A DNA stretch of 64,000 nt from Cupriavidus sp. D39 (GTDB lineage: Bacteria; Pseudomonadota; Gammaproteobacteria; Burkholderiales; Burkholderiaceae), in the NCBI RefSeq assembly GCF_026627925.1, contig NZ_JAPNLE010000009.1, positions 1,550,001 through 1,614,000 of the forward strand. Direction: 5' to 3'. Position numbers and translations under genes: made by a program. This document shows, piece after piece, positions 40,263 to 50,570 of this stretch; within the stretch, counting starts at the first letter, position 1; the number at the start of each line of letters is the position of its first letter. The notes beneath the pieces are model-generated. The model did not search any database. It saw only the letters and a list, made by a program, of their open reading frames with translations, and was not told the origin of the DNA.

Positions 40263-41039
40263 ATGATCGTGACCTGTGCATCGCAATTCCGCTGGACTTC
40301 AGCCGCTCGCACCGATGTCGGCCTCGTACGGGAACGCAATGAGGATGCCTGCCTGGCCCAGCCGGAGCGAGGGCTCTGGGTGGTGGCGGACGGCATGGGC
40401 GGCCATGCGGTTGGCGACTATGCCAGCAACCTCGTCGTGGAGACGCTATCCCGTCTGCCGCTGCCGCAAAGCCTCGAGAGCTTGCTCGACGAGGCGCGCA
40501 CCGCCTTGCAGGAGGTGAATCGCGAGTTGCTGGAGGAAGCGGCGCGCCGGCGGGTCCGGCGCATTGGCAGCACGGTGGTGGTGCTGATGGCGTGCGAACG
40601 CTTCTGTGGCTGCCTGTGGGCGGGCGACAGCCGCATCTACCTGTACCGGGATGGGCACCTGACCCAGCTGACCCGGGACCACAGCCGCGTGGAAGAACTC
40701 AAGGCGCGCGGCCTGATCACCGCGGAAGAAGCCGTGCATCACCCTGCGCACAACACCATCACCCGCGCGGTAGGCGCGAACACGGCGCTGGAACTGGACC
40801 AGACCTGGGTGGAAGTCGCCGATGCCGATATCTTCCTGCTCTGCAGCGACGGCCTGAGCAATGAACTGCGGGACCCGGAGATCGCCAGCGTGCTGGCCTG
40901 CGGCGATTGCGAGCTGGCGGCGCAGGCGCTGGTGACCGCGGCGCTGGGCCGCGGCGGCCACGACAATATCTCGGCGGTGGTGGCGCGCGCCGAGGATCTC
41001 TACGCCTCGGACAAGACCATGGTGAATCCCTCGGTGTAG
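40263..41039 (+). CDS. PP2C-type Ser/Thr phosphatase
   Basis: 258 residues. Metal-dependent phosphatase (Stp1/PppA-like): RERNEDACLAQ (first Asp/Glu set), WVVADGMGGHAVGDYAS, LWAGDSRIYLYRDG, FLLCSDGLSNEL and GRGGHDNISAVV, all metal-binding residues present. It should reverse phosphorylation by the membrane kinase at 56940 and act on the FHA protein pathway. Start: ATG 40263 has GGAG immediately adjacent; GTG at 40269 has better spacing. Convergent with the sigma54 activator gene, 23 bp between stops. Confidence 0.92.
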   Translation: MIVTCASQFRWTSAARTDVGLVRERNEDACLAQPERGLWVVADGMGGHAVGDYASNLVVETLSRLPLPQSLESLLDEARTALQEVNRELLEEAARRRVRRIGSTVVVLMACERFCGCLWAGDSRIYLYRDGHLTQLTRDHSRVEELKARGLITAEEAVHHPAHNTITRAVGANTALELDQTWVEVADADIFLLCSDGLSNELRDPEIASVLACGDCELAAQALVTAALGRGGHDNISAVVARAEDLYASDKTMVNPSV

Positions 41040-41062
41040 CCTGGCGTGCGGCTCAACGCGCC

Positions 41063-42369
41063 TTACCTCGCCTTGCCGCCCTGCGCAGCGCCCTGGTTGC
41101 GGAAATCCTTGGAATGGATGCCGTGCTTCTTCAGCAGCATCTGCAGGTGCGAGCGATTCATGTCGAAGCGCCTGGCCAGCTCCGCCACAGTGCCGCCGAC
41201 TTCCTGCAATCCCCGCTCGAGAAAAGCGCGTTCGGCTTCATCGCTGGCGGCGCGCTTGGCCTCGCTGAGCGAAGTGGCCGTGGACGCATCCACCACGAGC
41301 GGTGCCGCGCCGCCGCTGGCCACCAGCGCCGGCGCCGATGGCTTGGGCCGCAGGTCCTGCGGAAGATGCTCGAGATCGGCCGTGTCGCCAGCGAGGCAGG
41401 AGATCCGGTACATCAGGTTGCGCAGCTCGCGGATGTTGCCCGGATAGGCGTAATTCATCAGGAAGTCGCGCAGGCGCGGCGTCAGCTTGATGGGGCGGCG
41501 CTTTAACGCGCCGGCGGCCTCGTCGCCGAAATACGCTACCAGCAAGGCGATTTCGTCGCGCCGCTCGCGCAGCGGCGGCAGCGTGACGTGGATCACGCTG
41601 AGGCGGTAGAAGAGGTCTTCGCGAAACTTGCCCTCCTCGCTCAGGCGCCGCAGGTCCCGGTTGGTCGCCGCCACAATGCGCGTGTCGACCGAAATGGTCT
41701 CGTCGGAGCCGACCCGCTGGATCTCATGCGACTCCAGCACGCGCAGCAGCTTGACCTGCCCGGTGAGCGGCAACTCGCCGATCTCGTCGAGGAAGATGGT
41801 CCCGGTATGCGCGCTCTCGAACTTGCCGCGGCGATCGTTGGCCGCGCCCGTGAAGGCGCCCTTCTTGTGGCCGAACAGCTCCGACTCCAGCAGGTTCTCC
41901 GGGATCGCCCCGCAGTTCACCGAGATATAGGGCTTGTCCGTCCTGGAGCCGTTGGCATGGATCACCTTGGCCATCAGCTCCTTGCCCGTGCCGCTCTCGC
42001 CATCGATCAGCACGGGCAAATCAGTGGGCGCAGCCTTCTCGGCGATCTCCAGCGCCTCCAGCAGCTTGGGGTTGTCGCCGAAGGTGCCCTCAAAAATAAA
42101 GCTGCGCTCCAGCAGCGCCTGGCGGCGCTCGCGTGGCGCCAGGTCGGCTGGCATCGGCTCTGCCACGGCCGCCTGCACAAAGCGCTCCTTGTGCGACAGC
42201 TGCATCACCTCGTCGCGCAGCGTGGTGGCCTGCTTGAGCAGCTTCTCGATCTCGTTGCGCTCGAGCTTGGAGGCCCAGCGCAGCGTGGAGCGCAGGATCT
42301 CGATCTTCTCGATCAGCCCGGCATAGGAGATGGCCGACCCGACGGAGCCCCCTGGTTGAACAGCTTCAT
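41063..42369 (-). CDS. Sigma54-dependent transcriptional activator (Fis family), frameshift near N-terminus
   Basis: Corrected ~435 residues. No receiver or PAS domain; a short N-terminal helical part (YAGLIEKIEILRSTLRWASK) precedes the AAA+ domain with Walker A DGESGTGKELMAKV, the sigma54-contacting loop KKGAFTGAANDR, Walker B GTIFLDEIGEL and arginine region YRLSVIHV, then a Fis-type helix-turn-helix GTVAELARRFDMNRSHLQML. The ATG at 42369 has GGGAGCG upstream and starts MKLFNQG, but reaches the main frame only if one G is added to the CCCCC run at 42348-42352. It is the last gene of the exporter operon and the likely activator of the sigma54 promoters nearby. Confidence 0.88.
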
Positions 42370-42456
42370 GTCGCGCTCCCCCATGCGTCGCATTACGGCA
42401 GATAGGCCAGATGCGCCATTGCAACCCCCGCAGCGCCCGGGGCGGTGCAACCGCGC

Positions 42457-45400
42457 TCATTCTGAACTCAACTGCTTCTGCACCAGTTGGTAGTACATGC
42501 CCTTGCGCTCAAGCAGTTCCTCATGCCGCCCCTGCTCGACGATGGCCCCTTCGTACAGCACCAGGATCTTGTCCGCGCGCATGATGGTGCTCAGGCGGTG
42601 CGCGATGATCACGGCCGTGCGGCCTTGCAGGATCTCCTGCATGTTGCCAAGGATGTTGCTCTCCGATTGCGTGTCCAGCGCCGAGGTTGCCTCATCGAAG
42701 ACCAGCAGGCGTGGATCGTGATAAAGCGCGCGGGCAATGCACAGCCGCTGGATCTGTCCGCCGGACAAACCCACGCCGCGCTCGCCCACCACCTGCTCGT
42801 AGCCCAGCGGCAGCTTGCTGATGAACGCGTGGGCGTCGGCCATCTTGGCGACTTCCTCGATATGGCGGCGATCCGGGCTGTCGTCGCCGCAGGCGATGTT
42901 CTCGGCAATGGTGCCCGAAAACAGCAGGTTGCTCTGCATCACATAGCCGATCTGCGCGCGGTAGTACTCCTTGTCGATCACGCTGAGGTCGTAGCCATCC
43001 ACGGTGATCTTGCCTTCCGTGGGCACATAGAACCCCACCAGCATCTTGGCCAGCGTGGTCTTGCCCGAGCCGCTGCGCCCCACGATGGCCAGCAATTCGC
43101 CGGGCTTGATGCTGAAACTGATGTTCTCCAGCACGTAGGGCGTCTCGGCGCCGCCGTAGCGGAAATAGACGCCTTCCAGATTGATCTCGCCCTGCAGGTC
43201 CGGCAGCATCACGCGCGACGCCAGTTCCTCCGGCTTTTGCTCCGGATCGAGGTCCAGCACGTCGCCCAGGCGCTCCATCGCCACGCCGGCATCGTTGAGC
43301 TGGCCCCACAATGCCACCAGCCCCATCAACGGCGCCAGCACGCTGCCCATGAATGCATTGAAAGCAATGAGCTGGCCGACGGTGAGCTCGCGCTGCAGCA
43401 CCAGGTTGGCGCCCACCCACAGCACGGCGATGGTGGTCGCGGCATTGAGCAACTGGCTGGCCAGCCCCACCAGGATATGGAACGCCTGCGCCCTGTACTG
43501 GACCTCCAGCGCCTTGGCGTACTTCTTCTCCCACTTCAGGCGCACCGGGCGCTCAATGCCCATGCCCTTGACCGTCTCCACTCCGCCCAGCGTCTCCATC
43601 AGGTACGACCGCGCATCGGTCGTGGTGGTGAACACCTCGCGCGCAAAGGCCTTTACCTTTGGCGTTGCCACGATCGTCAGGATCGCAATCGGAACCACGA
43701 AGGCGATCAGCACCAGCGTCATCTTGACGTTGTAGAGAAACATGATGGTGAAATAGATAAACACCATCAGCAGGTTGAGCGCCGTCGTCACCGTGGACTC
43801 GGTCAGGAAGGCGCGGATGGTCTGGTTCTCCTGGAAGCGGGCGAAGATGTCGCCCGTCTTGCGCTTGGCAAAGAAGGAAAACGGCAGCGACAAGGTGTGC
43901 TTGAAGAAGTGCGACATCATGGCGAAGTCCATATTGCGCACCATGAAGTTGGCGAGATACGCCCGTACCGAACTCATCAGTTGCGAGAACACGCTGGAGA
44001 CGATCAGCCCAAGTATCAGCAGGTTCAGCAGCCCCATGTTCTGGTGCACCACCACGCCGTCCAGGATATTCTGGATGATCAAGGGCGGCACCACGCCCAG
44101 CACCTGGATCACGAAGGTCGCCATGAACAGGTGCGCGAGGATCCGTTTGTACGGCGCCAGGTAGCCGATGAAGCGCAGCCAGGGCGAACGCGCCACCGCC
44201 AGTTGCGCCATGCTTTCGCCGGAGGTGAAAAGCAGGCAGGTGCCGCTCCACCCGCGCTCGAACTCCTCCACGCCCATCTTGCGAAATCCGAGGGCCGGAT
44301 CGGCCACCCACACCCAGCGCTTGGATACGCCGTAGACCACCACGTAGTGGTAGCCCTCCCAGTGCACGATAAACGGCAGCTCGAAACCCAGCAGGGAATC
44401 ATGCGTGCACTGCACGCCGCGCGTGGTAAAGCCGAGCGACTCGCCGGCGCGGGCCAGGCTGTCCAGCGTGGCGCCCTGCGTGGTCACATTGGCCAGCTCG
44501 CGCAGCTTGCCGAGCGTCATGGGGATGCCGTGATGGCGGCAGATCATCGCCAGGCAGGCAGCGCCGCAATCCATCTCCTCGGCTTGCTCGACCAAGGCGA
44601 AGCGGCGGATCACGCGTTCGCCGAACTCCGGCTTCGAGCGCAGGTCGAGCATCACTGGATGCTTGCGCCGCTCGGCCATCTTCTTTTGCCGGTGCAGCTC
44701 CCGGTCGATAAAGCGGATGCGCTCCTCCAGCACTTCGCGCAGCTTGGGATTGCGCTCCAGGATCAGCTGCACGGTCTTTTCCGGAATCACCAGCAGCCGC
44801 GCATCCGTGCCGGCGATAGCCGACGCGATCTGTTCCTGGCGCATCACGCAGGCGCGCTCGCCAAAAATGTCGCCCTGGCGCAAGGTCGCCAGCGGATACT
44901 CGACGCCCTCCTCGGTCCGCACGATGCGGACTTCGCCCTGGCGCACCACGTACAGGCGGCGGTCTTCCCGTGCATCCTGCTTCAGGATCTCCTTGCCGGC
45001 GGACACGCGCTTCACGCCCACGCTGCGCACGGCCTCCTCTAGCTCGCTCTTGTCGAGCTTGCCGCGCAGGTCGAACAGCCGGGCAACAAAGCCGCCGGCC
45101 GAACTGATCGCCACATAGCTGGCGACAAAGGCCATCGCCGCCGGATTCTGCGCGATCATGGGCTCGGTCACGCTGCGCGGAATATAGAGCAACTCGGTCT
45201 TGGCGGAAGACCGCACCGAGGATTCGTGCCGGTACTCGCGCAGCATGGCAATGTCGGCGAACACCTCGCGTGCCTTGCGCACGCCCAGGCTGACTTCCTT
45301 GCCATTGTCTTCGTTGAAGATGCGCACTGACCCCGACTTGATGATGAAGAGCCCGTCGGCCGGCTCGCCCGCATTGCAGATGGTCTCGCCAAAGCCGTAG

Positions 45401-45516
45401 GAAAGCGATTGCGCATGCTCCGCCAGCCGCTCCATTTCCTCGCGCGAGAACGGCGAGAGTATTTCCACGCCAGCCAGGAAGTCGGCGAGCGGATGCAGTT
45501 CGGGGCTGGCTTCCAT
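42457..45516 (-). CDS. C39-peptidase ABC exporter with two N-terminal cNMP-binding-like domains
   Basis: 1,019 residues. Order: two cyclic-nucleotide-binding/Crp-like beta-roll domains (about 10-135, GFGETICNAGEPADGLFIIK, and 150-270, RQGDIFGERACVMR), a C39 papain-like peptidase (about 300-435) with Cys317 (EMDCGAACLAMI), His390 (WEGYHYVVVYG) and Asp406 (VADPALGF), six transmembrane helices (about 450-750), and an ABC ATPase with Walker A GRSGSGKTTLAKM near 812, signature LSGGQIQRLCIARAL and Walker B LLVFDEATSALD. All catalytic residues are present. It should cleave leaders after Gly-Gly and export the cores. Follows the PpiC gene by 19 bp. Confidence 0.95.
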   Translation of the reverse strand: MEASPELHPLADFLAGVEILSPFSREEMERLAEHAQSLSYGFGETICNAGEPADGLFIIKSGSVRIFNEDNGKEVSLGVRKAREVFADIAMLREYRHESSVRSSAKTELLYIPRSVTEPMIAQNPAAMAFVASYVAISSAGGFVARLFDLRGKLDKSELEEAVRSVGVKRVSAGKEILKQDAREDRRLYVVRQGEVRIVRTEEGVEYPLATLRQGDIFGERACVMRQEQIASAIAGTDARLLVIPEKTVQLILERNPKLREVLEERIRFIDRELHRQKKMAERRKHPVMLDLRSKPEFGERVIRRFALVEQAEEMDCGAACLAMICRHHGIPMTLGKLRELANVTTQGATLDSLARAGESLGFTTRGVQCTHDSLLGFELPFIVHWEGYHYVVVYGVSKRWVWVADPALGFRKMGVEEFERGWSGTCLLFTSGESMAQLAVARSPWLRFIGYLAPYKRILAHLFMATFVIQVLGVVPPLIIQNILDGVVVHQNMGLLNLLILGLIVSSVFSQLMSSVRAYLANFMVRNMDFAMMSHFFKHTLSLPFSFFAKRKTGDIFARFQENQTIRAFLTESTVTTALNLLMVFIYFTIMFLYNVKMTLVLIAFVVPIAILTIVATPKVKAFAREVFTTTTDARSYLMETLGGVETVKGMGIERPVRLKWEKKYAKALEVQYRAQAFHILVGLASQLLNAATTIAVLWVGANLVLQRELTVGQLIAFNAFMGSVLAPLMGLVALWGQLNDAGVAMERLGDVLDLDPEQKPEELASRVMLPDLQGEINLEGVYFRYGGAETPYVLENISFSIKPGELLAIVGRSGSGKTTLAKMLVGFYVPTEGKITVDGYDLSVIDKEYYRAQIGYVMQSNLLFSGTIAENIACGDDSPDRRHIEEVAKMADAHAFISKLPLGYEQVVGERGVGLSGGQIQRLCIARALYHDPRLLVFDEATSALDTQSESNILGNMQEILQGRTAVIIAHRLSTIMRADKILVLYEGAIVEQGRHEELLERKGMYYQLVQKQLSSE

Positions 45517-45535
45517 ATGCTCTGGGCCCTCGCGG

Positions 45536-46288
45536 CTAGCGCGCTTCGATGACGTGTTCCTGCGCCCTGGCCATCAGCCAGTCTTCACGCAGGAGCCGGC
45601 GCACCTCCGCCGCCACATCGGCATCGAGCGTGGCGGGATGCTTGGCGCTCACCATGAAGATCTCGAAGAAGGAGCGGTCCTGGGACGGGAACGGACCGAG
45701 CAGGTCGCCGGTGGCGGCGTTGAACACCTTGGCTTCGATATCCGTCTTCAGTGAGCCGCGCAAGACCTTGCCGATCGCGCCGCCCTGCTCTTTCGTGTCC
45801 GCGATGGAGTGCTCGCGCGCCATCTCGGCAAAGCTGTCGGGATCGTCCCTCAGGTAGGAGATCAGCTCCTTTGCCTTGCCCTCGGCGTCCACCACGATAT
45901 GGCTCACCTCGATGCTGTCGAACTTCGGCGAGTGCAGCTTGAAGTAGCCCTCCACGGCCTTGTCGCTGGCCACCTCGGCGAGCATCTTTTCCTGGTAGAG
46001 GCTATCGGTCACGAACGCCTCGAACTCGTCCAGGCTCACACCGAGCACATCGAGGTAATGGTTCATCTCCGTCGCGCGGTGCAACCCCTGCACGCGGCGG
46101 AACTGATCGGCGCGTTCCTGGATTTCCTCCGGCGACACGGTGATGCCCTGCTTCTTCGCCGCGTGCACCGTGAGCTTGTCCCTGACGATCTGCTCGATCA
46201 GCCCTTCGAATTGGCCCGTGAGCTTCAGGACACGGATGAATTCCTCGACCCCGATGACTTCATCGTCGACCCGCACAATCGCTGTCAT
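45536..46288 (-). CDS. PpiC-type peptidyl-prolyl isomerase (SurA-like)
   Basis: 250 residues. No signal peptide: MTAIVRVDDEVIGVEEFIRV. A SurA-N-like helical part precedes a parvulin domain (SIEVSHIVVDAEGKAKELIS, SFAEMAREHSIADTKEQGGA, GDLLGPFPSQDRSFFEIFMV). Encoded between HlyD and the exporter. Cytosolic parvulins with this arrangement occur in peptide-export operons, where they may act as chaperone for the substrates; this role is inferred. AAGGAG precedes the ATG by 8 bases. Confidence 0.88.
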   Translation of the reverse strand: MTAIVRVDDEVIGVEEFIRVLKLTGQFEGLIEQIVRDKLTVHAAKKQGITVSPEEIQERADQFRRVQGLHRATEMNHYLDVLGVSLDEFEAFVTDSLYQEKMLAEVASDKAVEGYFKLHSPKFDSIEVSHIVVDAEGKAKELISYLRDDPDSFAEMAREHSIADTKEQGGAIGKVLRGSLKTDIEAKVFNAATGDLLGPFPSQDRSFFEIFMVSAKHPATLDADVAAEVRRLLREDWLMARAQEHVIEAR

Positions 46289-46412
46289 CTCGTCAGCTCC
46301 TTGATTGTTCCCATTCGCCAAAATCCGCCGGCACCAAGTGCGGGCCGCCGATGCGTCTCCACCCACCTTCCAATCCTTGCCTCTATCCGCTTGCTTCAGC
46401 CCTCCGCTTGCT

Positions 46413-47795
46413 TCAGCCCGCCACCTGCCGGAACGGATCCAGCCCCAGGTCGATCAGGCGCCGCTCGCGCACCACGATTTCCGCCGTGGCGGTCATGCCG
46501 TAGCGCAGCGGGTATTTGCTGTCCGCCACCGTGTAGTAGTCTTGCGCCAGCCGGACCCGCCCCTCGTACACCGGTTGCTTGTTCGCCCCCGCCAGCTTGG
46601 TCGCCGGCGAGATGTACTCGAGCGTGCCGGCGATCAGGCCATAGCGCTGGTAGGGAAAGGCGTTGAATTTCAGCTTGACGGGCAAGCCCTCGCGCAGGAA
46701 GGCGCGATCGCGCTCGGCAATCTCGATCTTTAGCACGGGGCGCGCGTTCTTGGGCGCGATGCCGCCCAATGGCGCATTGGCCAGGACCTTGTCACCGCGC
46801 TGCGTGGAGCTGACATCGGTGATCACGCCCGCCACGGGCGCCAGGATCAGCAGGAAGTTGTCCTTGTCGATATTCTCGAAACGGATGCGCGCCGCCGCCT
46901 CAGCAACCAGCCGCGCGGTCTGCACCTGCAGGCGCAGCTTGTCTTCCGTATTGGCTATCTCGCGCAGCGCGGCGTCGTACTGGATGCGCAGGTTGGTCAG
47001 CTCCTGGCTGCTGCCTTCGAGTTGCACGGTGGCCTGGTTGAATTCCTGGCTCAGCTTGGAATCCAGCTCCGCCAGCCGCGACTGGGCAATCTGCAGCGCG
47101 TTCTCCGCTTCCACAGCCGCGATCCGCTTGCTCTCCACCTGCGACTGCGAGACCCCGCCGCCGCCCGACAGCGCAAACAGGCGGGCATAGCGGTCCTGCT
47201 CCTGGCGTGCGAATTCACGAGCCCGCCGCGCGCTGTCCAGGTTGCTGCGCGCCTGCTGCAACTGTGCCCGCTGCTGCTCCGCAAGGCGGGTGGTGCCCTC
47301 CGCCGTACGATTCTCGTGCAGGCGCTCCGCCACATCGATCTGCTGCTTCAACGCCGCCGCCTTGCGCTCCATCAACAGCTTCTTGTCGGGAAACTGCTTC
47401 CACTCGCGCTCGGAATCCTGCAGCTTGAGCTGCGCCTCCAGCGCATTGGTGGCGGCCTCGATCGCGCCGCGCGCATTCAGCCGCGCCAGCACGTCGTCCT
47501 TGTTCACCGGCTGGCCCTCGGCCACATAGAGATCCGCCAGTTCTCCATCGACCGGCGCGTAGAACCGCCGCACTTCCGACTCCGGCGCGAGGGTGCCGTC
47601 CGCGGACACGATCACATCCGCGTGGCCCACGAACGACCAGACCAGCGCGCAGACGACCAGCGACACCATGACCAGCACGGAGATCTGCATCAGCTTCCAG
47701 GGCTCTGCGCTGAGAATGGCGATGCCCTCAGCGCTGTGGTCCTCGAGCGCCTCGGACAGCGGCTTAAGGCGATTGTCTCGGCTGTCGTCCTTCAT
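46413..47795 (-). CDS. HlyD-family membrane fusion protein
   Basis: 460 residues. One transmembrane helix (ISVLVMVSLVVCALVWSFVG) near residues 40-60, biotinyl-lipoyl-like segments (VDGELADLYVAEGQPVNKDD and later PVAGVITDVSS), a long coiled coil (about 110-290) and a beta-barrel (PVYEGRVRLAQDYY). It bridges the inner-membrane exporter to the outer-membrane channel. The ATG at 47795 lies inside the end of the FHA gene (32-base overlap), indicating tight coupling. GGAGGG precedes it. Confidence 0.93.
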   Translation of the reverse strand: MKDDSRDNRLKPLSEALEDHSAEGIAILSAEPWKLMQISVLVMVSLVVCALVWSFVGHADVIVSADGTLAPESEVRRFYAPVDGELADLYVAEGQPVNKDDVLARLNARGAIEAATNALEAQLKLQDSEREWKQFPDKKLLMERKAAALKQQIDVAERLHENRTAEGTTRLAEQQRAQLQQARSNLDSARRAREFARQEQDRYARLFALSGGGGVSQSQVESKRIAAVEAENALQIAQSRLAELDSKLSQEFNQATVQLEGSSQELTNLRIQYDAALREIANTEDKLRLQVQTARLVAEAAARIRFENIDKDNFLLILAPVAGVITDVSSTQRGDKVLANAPLGGIAPKNARPVLKIEIAERDRAFLREGLPVKLKFNAFPYQRYGLIAGTLEYISPATKLAGANKQPVYEGRVRLAQDYYTVADSKYPLRYGMTATAEIVVRERRLIDLGLDPFRQVAG

Positions 47796-50355
47796 CACCC
47801 TCCCCTCCAATCAATGCCAGCTTGGACTTGAGCAGCGCCGGGCTCAGCACCATGCGCAATTCCTGCAGGGAACGCCGCTGCAGCTCCGTCTCCGAATCGA
47901 TATCCGCCTGGACCTGGCTCCATTGCGCCGTATCGCCAACCTTCAGTTGCGCGTAGATGCGCATGCCCTGGTGCGCCTGCGCGCTGGCATTGGACAGCAG
48001 GCGTGCCTGCGCGCGGAATTTGGCGGAGATGTCGGACTCCAGCCGCTGCTCGCCGCCGATGGCGCCATCGCGGCGATACTGGCGCCACGACGCAAGCGCG
48101 GCGTTCATCAGTTCCTGCGCGCGCCGGATCGCCGCATCGTGTATCGCCGCCACATCGGGCTCGACCGCCTTGAGGAAATAGGTATCCTCCGCGGGATCGA
48201 GCATGGCGTAGAACGACAGCAAGGCATCCTCGTTGCCATTGCCGCCGCGCGCCTTCTGCAACTCGGCGAACTGCGCAGCGACGGCCTGCTTGCGCGCGAG
48301 GTCCTTGGCGGCGGCCGCGGCCCATGGCCCCGTCTTTATCGCTTGCAGCCCGGCGAACGCCTTGGCGCTATCCCCCGCGCGCCAGGCCTTGTCCACCTCG
48401 GCGTACTGCCGCGCCAGTTCCGGCGTCGGCAGGCGGCTGGCCGCCAGTACGCGAAAGCGCGCCTGGAAGGGCGGCGTGGAAAAGCTGGCCTTGGCCATCT
48501 GGGCCATCAGCGGGCCCAGTGCCGCCGCGCGTGCCGCACTGTCCAGCGCGATGTACTGCCGCAGGTCCTCCTTGAGGCGATCCATGCCGGCGAGCCTTGG
48601 ATACTTCTCCGCGTAGTCCGCCAGCACGGCCTGCAGCGCTTCGGGATGCTCGCCCGCCAACCCGGTGGCCAGCGATGCATTCAAGCGGTCGACGGCGGCC
48701 AGGTAGACCGAGTCGTCGCTTTGCAGCTTGCGCACATAGCTGAGCGCATCGGCATATGGCTCCCTGAATTGCGGCACATAGGCTGCAATGCGGTCCAGCG
48801 CGCGCTGGTGGGCGGGAGTGTCGTCATTCCAGTGCTTGAGCAACGCGCGGATGCTGGCCTCATCGGTGTAAATGCGGATCGGCGCGTCCACGCCTCCCCG
48901 GCCCGCCACGAAGCGGTTCAGCCGGCCAATCCAGTCGAGCTCCTCCAGCAGGCCGCGCGCGTCGGCATTGTGCGCGCCGAGCGTCTTCATGCGAGCCAGC
49001 GTCGCCTCGGCGCCATTGAAGTCGCGCCCCTGTAGCTTGGCGATCCATCCCGGCACCTGGTCACGCAGCAGCGCCTCGGTGCCCATCGCCCTGAACTGTG
49101 CATTGTCCGGGTGGCGCTCTAGATACGCGTCGGCCACGGCCGCGGCGCGGGCATGGTCGCCGCTGGCCATCAAGGACCTCATCTCGCGCTCGGGGGCGCC
49201 GCGCAAGTACAGGAAGAGCAGCAGCGCCACAACCGCCACGGCCACGACACCGCCCCAGCGCGCCGCGCGCTTCAGGCCGGCGCGCTCCGATGCGCCAAAA
49301 CTGCTGCCTAGCCTGCCCATGACGAGCGCGAACTTGCCCTGCGCACGCGGCTTGTCCGTCGCGCCACCTTCGCCTTCCGGCTGGGGCAATGCCTCCTGAT
49401 TGACCTCGTCTTCCTGCTGCGCGGCGTAGTCGACGCAGAAAATATCCAGGAAGGAGCCGGCAGCGGCGACGAACGTGGTCTTGTCGGGATCGTGCGTCGG
49501 GGCGGCGGGTTCTGGCGCCGCGGTGGGTGCAGCTGCCGGCGGGGCCAATGCCGCCGCCGGGCCCTGGGCAGGCACTTCGGCGCCATCGGGCGGCGGCGGG
49601 ATCGAACTGGTCAGGGTTGCGTCGGTGGTGGCGGTGGCCTCGTTGCGTATGCCTACCCGATAGACAAAATGATTGCCGCCGAACGCGAGGAGATCTCTCT
49701 CGCCGAGCGCAACCGCGTGCTCATCCACCCGCTTGCCGTTGACGAAGGTCCCGTTGGTGCTGCCGAGGTCTTCGACAAATGGATCGTTCCCCTTCAGGAA
49801 GATGTGCGCATGACGGCGCGAGACATAGTTCACCTGGTGCGGATAGACCTCCTTGTAGCGGGAGAAAGTCTCGTCCGCCTTGCTGATCAGGTAGGGAAAT
49901 CCAGCTACCTCGATCGGCTGCAGGCCAAGATCGTCGCGCTCAGGCACAAGCGTCAGCACCATCGGCGTGTGGCTCTGCGCCTGGACCGGCGCGCGCGAAT
50001 GCAAGCGCACCCGGTAGGACAGCGCAGCGCCGAAGCGTAGTTCGTCGCCGTCGCGCAGCCTGGCTGGCTGCTGTGCCACGGTCGCGCCATTGACAGTGGT
50101 GCCGTTCTTGCTGCCCAGATCCGCGATATAGGCCGCGCCATGCTCGGAAAAGATGCGCGCGTGGCGGCGCGAGAGCACCGCGGCCACGTCGGCCGGGTAT
50201 GCGGCGAAAGGCGCTTCCGCGCGGCCCACGGCGAACAGGCTCTCGTCGATGCGGATCTCGCCGAGCTCAGGGTTGGAGATGGCTTCGAGCACGATATCGA
50301 ACGCCTGCCCCACCTTTGCCCGCATCTCGACAATCAGAGCTTCGTCTGGAGCCAT
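47764..50355 (-). CDS. Double-FHA-domain membrane protein
   Basis: 863 residues. Two forkhead-associated domains: first ~20-95 (FAVGRAEAP, SRRHARIFSEHGAAY, DLGSKNGTTVNG), second ~125-225 (ISKADETFSRY, VSRRHAHIFLKGNDPF, DLGSTNGTFVNGKR). Pro/Ala-rich linker, one transmembrane helix near 370 (VVAVAVVALLLFLYLRG), then a ~480-residue helical periplasmic part (AYLERHPDNAQFRAMGTEAL). FHA domains bind phosphothreonine, so it should read the output of the kinase at 56940. First gene of the operon FHA-HlyD-PpiC-exporter-activator. A longer frame to 50409 is less likely. Confidence 0.9.
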   Translation of the reverse strand: MAPDEALIVEMRAKVGQAFDIVLEAISNPELGEIRIDESLFAVGRAEAPFAAYPADVAAVLSRRHARIFSEHGAAYIADLGSKNGTTVNGATVAQQPARLRDGDELRFGAALSYRVRLHSRAPVQAQSHTPMVLTLVPERDDLGLQPIEVAGFPYLISKADETFSRYKEVYPHQVNYVSRRHAHIFLKGNDPFVEDLGSTNGTFVNGKRVDEHAVALGERDLLAFGGNHFVYRVGIRNEATATTDATLTSSIPPPPDGAEVPAQGPAAALAPPAAAPTAAPEPAAPTHDPDKTTFVAAAGSFLDIFCVDYAAQQEDEVNQEALPQPEGEGGATDKPRAQGKFALVMGRLGSSFGASERAGLKRAARWGGVVAVAVVALLLFLYLRGAPEREMRSLMASGDHARAAAVADAYLERHPDNAQFRAMGTEALLRDQVPGWIAKLQGRDFNGAEATLARMKTLGAHNADARGLLEELDWIGRLNRFVAGRGGVDAPIRIYTDEASIRALLKHWNDDTPAHQRALDRIAAYVPQFREPYADALSYVRKLQSDDSVYLAAVDRLNASLATGLAGEHPEALQAVLADYAEKYPRLAGMDRLKEDLRQYIALDSAARAAALGPLMAQMAKASFSTPPFQARFRVLAASRLPTPELARQYAEVDKAWRAGDSAKAFAGLQAIKTGPWAAAAAKDLARKQAVAAQFAELQKARGGNGNEDALLSFYAMLDPAEDTYFLKAVEPDVAAIHDAAIRRAQELMNAALASWRQYRRDGAIGGEQRLESDISAKFRAQARLLSNASAQAHQGMRIYAQLKVGDTAQWSQVQADIDSETELQRRSLQELRMVLSPALLKSKLALIGGEGDEGRQPRQSP

Positions 50356-50570
50356 GTTTCGATACCACCAACAGCGCGTGCCATGACGCGTACGCCAATG
50401 GCAAGCCATGTTTCATGGCGACGGCGCGAGCCTGTGCGGCCCGCTGCGTCGTGAACGTGTTGACTAAGGACATAGTAGGCCACGCTTGCCCGTAGTCAAA
50501 CGTCCGCCGGCGGCGTATTTCGCGCCTTGCCGGGCTTGCCCGGCTTGCGTGCGCAACGGGTTGCAGCCCC

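Noticed and set aside
42487..45042. 851-codon open frame on the plus strand opposite the exporter gene
   Set aside because: Mirror of the exporter in high-GC DNA; His/Gln/Arg-biased composition, no domain, and the opposite strand is clearly coding.
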